Source of the DNA: Chryseobacterium glaciei
Lineage (GTDB): Bacteria; Bacteroidota; Bacteroidia; Flavobacteriales; Weeksellaceae
Length of the DNA: 64,000 nucleotides
NCBI RefSeq assembly: GCF_001648155.1
Contig: NZ_CP015199.1
Span: forward strand, 3,605,001 to 3,669,000
Reading direction: 5' to 3'
Under the pieces are notes generated by a model, which was given only the letters and a program-made list of their open reading frames with translations, was not told the DNA's origin and ran no database searches. This document shows, in pieces, positions 36,772 through 44,084 of the stretch. How positions within the stretch are numbered: the first letter of the stretch is position 1; the number at the start of each line of letters is the position of its first letter. Made by a program: the position numbers and the translations under genes.

Positions 36772-39435
36772 ATGCCTTTTAAACTCAGATTTAAAATTAT
36801 AGTAATTTCATTATTGAGCATTACATTTATTACCGCTCAAAAACCCTTATACAAAGATCCCAAACAACCTGTAGAAGCCCGGGTTCAGGATTTGTTGAAA
36901 AGAATGACTCCCGAAGAAAAATTCTGGCAGTGTTTTATGATTCCCGGAGATTTGGACAATGTTCCGAAAGGTCAATATTCCCACGGAATTTTTGGTTTAC
37001 AGGTGAGCGCAGGAAATCAAGGTGGTGGAGTTGCAGGACAACTCTTGAAATATAATGCCAATGAAGATGCAGAAAGATTGGCAAAAAAAATCAATGCAAT
37101 TCAAAAATATTTTGTGGAAGAATCACGATTGGGAATTCCTATTATCCCTTTTGATGAAGCTTTACATGGATTAATGCGAGAAGGCGCAACGGCTTTTCCA
37201 CAAGCGATTGGTTTGTCGGCGACTTTCAACCCTGAGTTAATGAAAGAAGTTTCAACAGCGATCGCAAAAGAAACGAAATTGAGAGGAATTCGTCAGATTT
37301 TGACACCTGTTGTCAATTTGGCGAGCGACGTCCGATGGGGTAGAACGGAGGAAACGTATGGTGAAGATCCGTTTTTGACTTCCGTGATGAGTGTAAATTT
37401 TGTCAGTTCTTTTGAAAATCAGGGAATTATTACCACTCCAAAACATTTTTTAGCGAATGTCGGAGAAGGTGGAAGAGATTCATATCCAATTCATTGGAAC
37501 AAAAGATATTTGGAAGAAACGCATTTGATTCCTTTTCAGAAAGCTTTCACACAAGGCAAAAGCAGGTCGGTGATGACTTCGTATAATTTGTTGGATGGGC
37601 GACCTTCAACGGCAAATCATTGGTTATTGACCGAAAAATTAAAAAAAGATTGGAATTTCAAAGGTTTTGTCATTAGTGATGCAAGCGCGGTAGGTGGAGC
37701 AAATGTTCTCCATTTTACGGCAAAAGATTATGATGATGCTTCTGCACAGGCGATCAATGCAGGTCTTGACGTGATTTTCCAGACAGAATATCAACATTAT
37801 AAATTGTTTATTCCACCATTTTTGGATGGAAGAATTTCACAGGAAAGAATTGATGATGCAGTTTCGAGAGTTTTAAGAGCAAAATTTGAATTGGGTTTGT
37901 TTGAAAATCCTTACGTTTCCGATGCAGCTATTTCGGAATTAAAGAAATTAAATCACAAACCCTTAGCAGAAAAAACAGCCATTGAATCTTTTGTTTTGCT
38001 TCAAAATAATAATCAAACGCTCCCGATTTCGGAAAATATTAAAAAGATTTTAGTGGTTGGGACTGATGCTGTTGATGCAAGATTAGGCGGTTATTCCGGG
38101 CCGGGAAACAAGAAAGTGAGTATTTTGGAAGGAATTAAAAATTTCACTAAAAATAAAAATATTGAAGTAAATTATTCAAAAGGAATTGATTGGAGTTTGA
38201 AGAATTTCACAACCGTTCCATCCGAATTTTTATCTTTTGAAAACCAAAAAGGTTTGAAAGGAAATTATTTTTCCAATTCTGATTTAAAAGGAAATCCCGC
38301 TTTTGAAAAACAAGACGAACAATTAAATTTCAAATGGACTTTATATTCTCCAAATCCTGAAAAGCTACAACCCGACAATTACAGTGTTCGATGGACAGGA
38401 AAATTAGAAGCTCCAAATTCAGGAAAATATCAGTTGGGTTTAAGAGGAAATGATGGCTTCAGATTATATGTAAATGGAAAATTGTTGATTGATAATTGGG
38501 AAAAGTTGAGTTATTCAACCAAAACTGTTGATATAGATTTTGTAAAAGGTCAAAAATCTGATATTGTCATTGAATTTCATGAAAATAGGGGTGAAGCGAA
38601 CATTGAACTGATCTGGAATTATGGTTTAAATGATTATCGGAAAGATTTTAATGATGCTTTAAAATTGGCTCAAGATGCAGATTACATCATTGTTACCGCA
38701 GGAATTCATGAAGGTGAATTTCAGGATCGCTCTTCGTTGAGCCTTCCCGGAAATCAGGAACAATTTATTCAGGAAGTTTCAAAATTAAATAAACCGACAA
38801 CAGTTGTTTTGGTTGGCGGTTCTGCAATAAAAACTACGGATTGGAAAGATAAAGTCGGGGCTATTTTAGATGTTTGGTACCCGGGAGAAGAGGGTGGAAA
38901 TGCCGTTGCAAAAGTGCTTTTCGGGGCGGAAAATCCATCGGGGAAATTGCCGATTACGTTTCCGATTGAGGAAGGGCAGTTGCCTTTGACGTACAATCAT
39001 CACCCGACCGGACGCGGAAATGATTATTATGATTTGAGTGGCGAACCGTTGTATCCGTTTGGTTTTGGATTGAGTTACACAACTTTTGAAATTTCTGATT
39101 TACAATTAAATAAAACAAAATATTCTGAAAACGAAACGATTATCGCTAAAGTTCAAGTTAAAAATACAGGTTCGAAAGTTGGAAGTGAAGTCATTCAATT
39201 ATATATAAAAGATTTGTTGGCTTCAGTTTCAAGACCGATTATTGAGTTGAAAGGTTTTCAAAAAGTAGAATTAAAACCAGGAGAAACTAAACAAATTTCG
39301 ATTGAAGTTCCAATTCAGAAATTAAAATTTTTAGACGAAAAAATGAATTGGATCGTAGAAAAAGGAACCTACAGAATTATGGTTGGAAATTCCTCTAAAA
39401 ACCTGACTTTGAAACAGAATATTGAGGTTGAATAA
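36772..39435 (+). CDS. GH3 beta-glucosidase/beta-xylosidase-like enzyme with PA14 insert
   Basis: 887 residues with a signal peptide (about 1-23). Order: GH3 N-terminal barrel (MTPEEKFWQC, IPFDEALHG, TPVVNLASDVRWGRTEETYGEDP), with nucleophile Asp303 in GFVISDASAVGG; GH3 C-terminal sandwich split by a PA14 domain (about 485-625: GLKGNYFSN, RWTGKLEAPNSGKYQLGLRGNDGFRLYVNG); then a fibronectin-III-like C-terminus (LYPFGFGLSYTTFEISDL onward). PA14 often shapes glycan specificity by covering the active site. The usual SDW is SDA here, seen in several clades. Exact sugar specificity cannot be told. Confidence 0.92.
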   Translation: MPFKLRFKIIVISLLSITFITAQKPLYKDPKQPVEARVQDLLKRMTPEEKFWQCFMIPGDLDNVPKGQYSHGIFGLQVSAGNQGGGVAGQLLKYNANEDAERLAKKINAIQKYFVEESRLGIPIIPFDEALHGLMREGATAFPQAIGLSATFNPELMKEVSTAIAKETKLRGIRQILTPVVNLASDVRWGRTEETYGEDPFLTSVMSVNFVSSFENQGIITTPKHFLANVGEGGRDSYPIHWNKRYLEETHLIPFQKAFTQGKSRSVMTSYNLLDGRPSTANHWLLTEKLKKDWNFKGFVISDASAVGGANVLHFTAKDYDDASAQAINAGLDVIFQTEYQHYKLFIPPFLDGRISQERIDDAVSRVLRAKFELGLFENPYVSDAAISELKKLNHKPLAEKTAIESFVLLQNNNQTLPISENIKKILVVGTDAVDARLGGYSGPGNKKVSILEGIKNFTKNKNIEVNYSKGIDWSLKNFTTVPSEFLSFENQKGLKGNYFSNSDLKGNPAFEKQDEQLNFKWTLYSPNPEKLQPDNYSVRWTGKLEAPNSGKYQLGLRGNDGFRLYVNGKLLIDNWEKLSYSTKTVDIDFVKGQKSDIVIEFHENRGEANIELIWNYGLNDYRKDFNDALKLAQDADYIIVTAGIHEGEFQDRSSLSLPGNQEQFIQEVSKLNKPTTVVLVGGSAIKTTDWKDKVGAILDVWYPGEEGGNAVAKVLFGAENPSGKLPITFPIEEGQLPLTYNHHPTGRGNDYYDLSGEPLYPFGFGLSYTTFEISDLQLNKTKYSENETIIAKVQVKNTGSKVGSEVIQLYIKDLLASVSRPIIELKGFQKVELKPGETKQISIEVPIQKLKFLDEKMNWIVEKGTYRIMVGNSSKNLTLKQNIEVE

Positions 39436-39440
39436 TTTTT

Positions 39441-39630
39441 ATTTTATCGCAAGGTTAGACAAAGTTTTCTTGATTTTCTTTATGCACAATTTAAAGATAA
39501 ACAAGGTCGTAAACTTCTCAAAGAAATACAAGACAAATTAAAATTGTATTACCTTCTTAAATGAAATGCCTTTGTATATCTTTAAAACTTAATTATGGAC
39601 TTAAATCTTTGTCTAGCCTTGCGATAAAAT
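39441..39630. repeat. 190-bp inverted-repeat element
   Basis: ATTTTATCGCAAGG (39441-39454) at the left and CCTTGCGATAAAAT (39617-39630) at the right are exact reverse complements; pairing continues inward through TTAGACAAAG / CTTTGTCTAG with one mismatch. The interior is AT-rich and non-coding. It starts 6 nt after the GH3 stop and abuts the next promoter-like motif. Confidence 0.75.
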
Positions 39631-39655
39631 AAACTTGGTATAATATCTGCATCTA
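39631..39655 (+). promoter_or_regulatory. Third TGCATCTA motif
   Basis: AAAC (39631-39634), 13 nt, TGCATCTA (39648-39655), about 100 nt before the coiled-coil protein gene. Weaker first half than the copies at 18.0 and 27.1 kb. Confidence 0.35.
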
Positions 39656-39756
39656 AAAAGTAATTTTTTTAACTTAAATATTTATTGTACAAAATATAAT
39701 TCCCATACTCTATAATTTTTAACAGTAAATATTATTAATCTTTAAATATAAATGTC

Positions 39757-40179
39757 ATGAACAAATTTTTTATTTTAACTGTATTGTTTTTAGGTTTATC
39801 TGTAAATGTTTCTGCTCAAAAAACGCAGGATCAAATCAATAAAGAATATGCTGAACAGTATAGAAAAATCAATGAAAATTCTAAATTATCAGGCCCTGAA
39901 AAGGCAAGATTGAAAAAACAATTAGCTTTAAAACAAGATAAGGACAATAAAACCTATGATCTAGCTTACAAAAAGAAATACGGCAATTCTAAAGACGGTA
40001 GAAAAAAGCAGGTTGAAGATAAAATTGATCAATTAGAAAAAAAATATGATAAAGAGAAAGATCTGATTGATGATAATAATGGCTTAACAAAAACTCAGAA
40101 AAAAACTAGAAAAGAGGCTTTGAAAAAAAGATACGAAAGTCAAAAAGAAGTATTAAAAAAAGAGAAGGATAAAATTTAA
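39757..40179 (+). CDS. Small secreted Lys-rich coiled-coil protein
   Basis: 140 residues with a signal peptide ending SAQ (about residue 21). The mature part is almost entirely charged helix (KKQVEDKIDQLEKKYDKEKDLID, KKTRKEALKKRYESQKEVLKKEK as separate heptad stretches). It is a tandem relative of the next gene: both begin MNKFFI, share LGLSxNVSAQK, and carry KxRYxSQKxxLKK near the C-terminus. It resembles small periplasmic Bacteroidota proteins without assigned function. A possible target of the local ECF sigma by upstream motif. Confidence 0.7.
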   Translation: MNKFFILTVLFLGLSVNVSAQKTQDQINKEYAEQYRKINENSKLSGPEKARLKKQLALKQDKDNKTYDLAYKKKYGNSKDGRKKQVEDKIDQLEKKYDKEKDLIDDNNGLTKTQKKTRKEALKKRYESQKEVLKKEKDKI

Positions 40180-40259
40180 TGGTACGATATATGTAATATT
40201 CACTACGAATCCGAATGAATTTAATTAAAAGTTTAAAATCATTCATAAATGTAAATATC

Positions 40260-40520
40260 ATGAACAAGTTTTTTATATCAACAATTTTATTAGTAGGATT
40301 ATCAATGAATGTTTCAGCACAAAAACATCCTACGCCACCACCTCATCCTTCAAAAAGTGAATTGATTAATACCAAATCACGTGAACTTGATAAAAGATAT
40401 AATCAGGAAAAGAAATTGATTTTGAATCATCCAATTGCTTCAAAAAAAATGAAACAGGAACAGTTGAAGGCTTTAAATGATAAATATAGAAGTCAAAAAA
40501 GATTGCTAAAAAAAATGTAA
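40260..40520 (+). CDS. Small secreted Lys-rich protein, paralogue of the preceding gene
   Basis: 86 residues from the ATG at 40260, chosen because it begins the signal peptide MNKFFISTILLVGLSMNVSA like its neighbour; an upstream in-frame ATG at 40215 would add an unrelated 15-residue tail. After a Pro/His stretch (KHPTPPPHPSKS) comes a charged helix (SRELDKRYNQEKKLI, KALNDKYRSQKRLLKK). It looks like a shortened duplicate of the 140-residue protein 80 nt upstream. Function unknown. Confidence 0.65.
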   Translation: MNKFFISTILLVGLSMNVSAQKHPTPPPHPSKSELINTKSRELDKRYNQEKKLILNHPIASKKMKQEQLKALNDKYRSQKRLLKKM

Positions 40521-40611
40521 TAACAGACATTTCTTGAAATTATTAAAATTGAAATAGGTTAATTCTATATATTAGGTTTTGATGAATTTCAAATTAAAAT
40601 AAAAATTTATT

Positions 40612-40643
40612 AAAGAGAACGTATTTTATGTTCTCTTTTTTTG
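40612..40643 (+). terminator. Terminator after the small secreted protein pair
   Basis: AAAGAGAAC (40612-40620) pairs with GTTCTCTTT (40630-40638), then a T-run. Confidence 0.8.
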
Positions 40644-40750
40644 TTGGAAATATAATAAAAACAGGCTTTATTATGCATTGCCTCACGAATTTTAAGAAAC
40701 ATGAAACATCCAATATTTTTCCTTAAATTCGCATTAAAATTTTTAAGCTA

Positions 40751-42139
40751 ATGAACTACGATATTATTGTCATCGGAAGTGGTCCTGGTGGATATGTTAC
40801 AGCTATTAGAGCGGCACAATTGGGTTTCAAAACTGCAATTATCGAGAAAGAAAATCTAGGAGGAATCTGCCTTAACTGGGGATGTATTCCAACGAAAGCT
40901 TTGTTGAAATCTGCTCAGGTTTTTCATTATATCAACCATGCAGAAGATTATGGATTGAATAAAGTGGAGCCAAGTTTTGAGTTTCCAAATGTAATTCAAA
41001 GAAGCCGTGGCGTTGCTAATAAAATGAGTAAAGGGATTGAGTTCTTAATGAAAAAGAACAAGATCGACGTTATTCTGGGAACTGCGAAAGTTTTAAAAGA
41101 TAAAAAAGTTTCTGTTACAGATAAAGACGGTAAAGTGACTGAATATGCTGCAAGCAACATCATTATTGCAACTGGAGCACGTTCTAGAGAATTGCCAAAC
41201 TTACCTCAAGACGGTAAAAAAGTAATCGGATACAGACAGGCATTATCTCTTCCTGAGCAGCCAAAATCTATGATTGTTGTAGGTTCTGGAGCTATTGGTG
41301 TTGAGTTTGCTGACTTCTATAACACAATGGGAACGAAAGTAACTGTTGTTGAATTTATGCCAAACATCGTTCCTGTGGAAGATGAAGATATCTCTAAGCA
41401 CTTAGAAAAATCTTTGAAAAAGACAGGTATCGAAATTATGACAAATGCTTCTGTTGAGAGCGTTGATACAAGTGGAGAAGGGGTGAAAGCTACTGTGAAA
41501 ACAGCTACTGGAACAATCACTCTTGAAGCTGATATTTTATTATCTGCTGTTGGTATCGCTGCAAACATCGAGAACATTGGTCTTGAAGAAGTTGGAATCC
41601 AGATAGATAAAGGTAGAGTTTTAGTAAACGAATGGTACGAAACTTCTGTTCCGGGTTACTATGCGATCGGAGATATTATTCCGACTCAGGCTCTTGCTCA
41701 CGTTGCTTCTGCTGAAGGAATCACTTGTGTTGAGAAGATCAAAGGACTGCACGTTGAGAAAATCGACTATGGTAATATCCCTGGATGTACTTACTGTCAC
41801 CCTGAAGTTGCTTCTGTTGGTCTTACAGAAAAGCAGGCTAAAGAAAAAGGTTACGAAATCAAAGTTGGTAAATTCCCTCTTTCTGCAAGTGGAAAAGCTA
41901 CTGCAAACGGAAATACAGATGGTTTCATCAAAGTTATTTTCGATGCTAAATACGGTGAATGGCTAGGTTGTCACATGATTGGTGAAGGTGTAACTGATAT
42001 GGTTGCTGAAGCTGTTGTTGCTAGAAAACTAGAAACTACAGGTCACGAGATCATCAAGTCTATCCACCCGCATCCAACGGTTTCTGAGGCTATCATGGAA
42101 GCTGCAGCTGCTGCTTACGGAGAAGTTATTCATATTTAA
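40751..42139 (+). CDS. lpdA: Dihydrolipoyl dehydrogenase (E3)
   Basis: 462 residues, normal E3 length. FAD-binding G-x-G-x-x-G at 9-14 (GSGPGG), redox-active disulfide C40-L-N-W-G-C45, NAD-binding VVGSGAIGVEFA, FAD site YAIGDI, and the C-terminal catalytic His-Glu region HPHPTVSEAIMEA are all present. It reoxidises the dihydrolipoyl arms of 2-oxo acid dehydrogenase complexes (and the glycine cleavage system) with NAD+. It stands alone between terminators, so it probably serves several complexes, including the E1 fusion at 11.7 kb. Confidence 0.96.
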   Translation: MNYDIIVIGSGPGGYVTAIRAAQLGFKTAIIEKENLGGICLNWGCIPTKALLKSAQVFHYINHAEDYGLNKVEPSFEFPNVIQRSRGVANKMSKGIEFLMKKNKIDVILGTAKVLKDKKVSVTDKDGKVTEYAASNIIIATGARSRELPNLPQDGKKVIGYRQALSLPEQPKSMIVVGSGAIGVEFADFYNTMGTKVTVVEFMPNIVPVEDEDISKHLEKSLKKTGIEIMTNASVESVDTSGEGVKATVKTATGTITLEADILLSAVGIAANIENIGLEEVGIQIDKGRVLVNEWYETSVPGYYAIGDIIPTQALAHVASAEGITCVEKIKGLHVEKIDYGNIPGCTYCHPEVASVGLTEKQAKEKGYEIKVGKFPLSASGKATANGNTDGFIKVIFDAKYGEWLGCHMIGEGVTDMVAEAVVARKLETTGHEIIKSIHPHPTVSEAIMEAAAAAYGEVIHI

Positions 42140-42181
42140 TATGGCTTCTAAATAACGATAAATTATTTACACTATATTTAA

Positions 42182-42208
42182 AGCCCAGATTCGTTCTGGG
42201 CTTTTTTT
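42182..42208 (+). terminator. Terminator after lpdA
   Basis: AGCCCAGA (42182-42189) pairs with TCTGGGCT (42195-42202), followed by seven T. Confidence 0.9.
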
Positions 42209-42223
42209 ATAAATGATACAACT

Positions 42224-42823
42224 ATGAAAAAAAGTATTTTATTCCTTGCCCTTGTTTATTTTAACCTTCTTTTCTCTCAAAAGGAAGAAAAATTTCAAGA
42301 AATATATTTTCCTGTAAAATATGTATTAAAAAGTTCTAAAGACACCATAAAAACGAAGATTCTGAATATTGGGTTTTATACAAACGAAGAGTTTTCTCCC
42401 GCAACTTATATCAAACAAATGACGGTATTAGATCCTTCGGGTAAAAAAATAAAAGTCAATGAAGATGATGTTCGTTATATGGAAGTTGTTGATCTTAAAA
42501 AAGTTAAAAGAAAATTTATAAATGGGAAATCTCTTTTTTCTAAAGACATGGGGCTCCTTCAGGTGAAGTATAATGGAAAGAAAACGGCTTGGTACAAGAA
42601 AAGCTCTTATTCGGGACCTATTTATACGTATGAAACAAATGACACTGATTATATATTATTCCGTAAAGATAAAAGTGTAATTGAAATGCATTTAAAGATG
42701 CGAGGTTCCATTACTCAGCTTAAAGAAAAATTATATGGATATCCTGACTTATCAGCTTTAGTAGATGTTGTGATTGAAGATAAAGATATATTAAACATCC
42801 TTAAGCTCTACGACAAAAAATAA
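42224..42823 (+). CDS. Secreted protein of unknown function
   Basis: 199 residues with a signal peptide (about 1-18, ending LLFSQ). The remainder is beta-rich with conserved-looking stretches (VKYVLKSSKDTIKTKILNIGFYTNEEFSPATYIKQM taken in parts; VNEDDVRYMEVVDL; YILFRKDKSVIEMHLKMRGS). The layout, a residue-specific question about a kinetic or ionic parameter aside, resembles Bacteroidota outer-surface proteins with no assigned family. It lies between two strong terminators, so it is transcribed alone. Function not inferred. Confidence 0.65.
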   Translation: MKKSILFLALVYFNLLFSQKEEKFQEIYFPVKYVLKSSKDTIKTKILNIGFYTNEEFSPATYIKQMTVLDPSGKKIKVNEDDVRYMEVVDLKKVKRKFINGKSLFSKDMGLLQVKYNGKKTAWYKKSSYSGPIYTYETNDTDYILFRKDKSVIEMHLKMRGSITQLKEKLYGYPDLSALVDVVIEDKDILNILKLYDKK

Positions 42824-42832
42824 ATATAAAGG

Positions 42833-42862
42833 AACCACAGATTTTTGTCTGTGGTTTTTTAT
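42833..42862 (+). terminator. Terminator
   Basis: AACCACAGA (42833-42841) pairs with TCTGTGGTT (42848-42856), then T-residues; 9 nt past the stop codon. Confidence 0.88.
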
Positions 42863-42977
42863 GCTTTAAATATTTATATTTTTAAGATAAATGAAAGAAT
42901 TATTAAAATAATTTTAAAATTCGCATTTTTAGAAAAATTAATCTCATTTTCTCCTCATGTTTTCTTAATTTTATTCT

Positions 42978-43781
42978 ATGAATTTTGAAAAAACAGGATT
43001 GGTTTTATCCGGTGGCGGAACGAAGGGCATTGCCCATGCAGGAGTTTTAAAATTCTTGAAAGAAAAAAATATCAATATAGATGTTTTAGCATGCTGTAGT
43101 GCGGGTTCCATTGTTGGAAGTTTGCATGCAGTGGGAAAAACACCCGAGGAGATTTTAGATTTTTTTCAGTCCATCTATTTTTTCAATTGGAAACATTTTG
43201 CGTTTAATCAGCCGGGATTGGTTTCTTCGGTGATTTTCAATAATTATTTAAGACCAATTTTTCAGGATATGAAAATCGGTGATTTGGATAAAGAAGTGAA
43301 AATTGTAGCAACAGAATTGGTTTCCGGAACTCAGAAAATTTTTGACAATAGTTTTAAGGTGACGGATGCTGTTATTGCCTCATGTTCTATTCCGGGAGTT
43401 ACCACGCCTTATATTTTGGGGGAAGAAATGTACTGTGATGGAGGGGTTTTAAATAACTTTCCCGCAGACGTTATCAGAGATGAATGTGATCGACTTATTG
43501 GTGTTTTTGTATCTCCGCCACACAATATTAATATTAATGATTTAAAGACCATAAAAGCAATCGTATCACGTTCTTACGACCTTCTTTCATATAGAGTTGA
43601 GAAAGCAAAATTCGAATATTGCGATTGGTTTATATCTTCACAAGACTTATCAAGTTATGGAACTTTCGAGCGTAAAAAAGACCGTTTGGAAGAGATTTTT
43701 AATATAGGATATAATGCCGCAAAAGACGGTTTTGAAAACGAACAAAATGTTTTTGTAAAAAATAATGTTGATTGTCTGTAA
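42978..43781 (+). CDS. Patatin-like phospholipase family protein
   Basis: 267 residues. The oxyanion Gly-rich loop GGGTKG is at 12-17, the nucleophile Ser41 sits in C-C-S-A-G, and the catalytic Asp is in DGGVLNNFP. The usual G-x-S-x-G has Cys39 in place of the first Gly, an allowed but less common variant. Patatins hydrolyse acyl chains of phospholipids or other lipids. There is no signal peptide, so it is cytoplasmic or membrane-associated. It is monocistronic. Confidence 0.9.
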   Translation: MNFEKTGLVLSGGGTKGIAHAGVLKFLKEKNINIDVLACCSAGSIVGSLHAVGKTPEEILDFFQSIYFFNWKHFAFNQPGLVSSVIFNNYLRPIFQDMKIGDLDKEVKIVATELVSGTQKIFDNSFKVTDAVIASCSIPGVTTPYILGEEMYCDGGVLNNFPADVIRDECDRLIGVFVSPPHNININDLKTIKAIVSRSYDLLSYRVEKAKFEYCDWFISSQDLSSYGTFERKKDRLEEIFNIGYNAAKDGFENEQNVFVKNNVDCL

Positions 43782-43840
43782 ATTACATTATTTTCAAAAA
43801 ATATTTTGATTTTTTGTATTATCAATAATGTTTTCTTCCG

Positions 43841-43848
43841 TACATTTG
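43841..43848 (+). promoter_or_regulatory. -7 element TACATTTG upstream of a small ORF and the flotillin gene
   Basis: TACATTTG fits the consensus exactly. A TTG stands at 43814-43816, 24 nt before it, slightly further than usual. A transcript from here would begin about 30 nt before the small ORF at 43884 and about 230 nt before the flotillin ATG. Confidence 0.6.
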
Positions 43849-43883
43849 TACAGCAAAAAGGATCTTACTCCTTCACAAATAAA

Positions 43884-43973
43884 ATGGAACAAACAAACTT
43901 CAAGTTTTTTCTTTTGAAAGTATCAGAAATCATATTCACGATTTTTAATACTTCTCCTCCTACACTTTCTTAA
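43884..43973 (+). CDS. Candidate 29-residue small protein or leader peptide
   Basis: ATG at 43884 to TAA at 43971 encodes 29 residues: MEQTNFKFFLLKVSEIIF and then TIFNTSPPTLS. It is hydrophobic and amphipathic with a short Pro-containing tail. It lies 36 nt downstream of a good -7 element and 111 nt before the flotillin gene, where nothing else explains the promoter's distance. It could be a small membrane protein or a leader peptide; chance is not excluded. Confidence 0.35.
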   Translation: MEQTNFKFFLLKVSEIIFTIFNTSPPTLS

Positions 43974-44084
43974 ATTTTTCGAAAGAATTCAATAATTTGA
44001 TTCTATCCGTATTTTTTTATTTCAAAAAAATAGGGGCTATCTGTCATTTCTACTATTTAAACTAAATTTTTAAACAAATAAATT

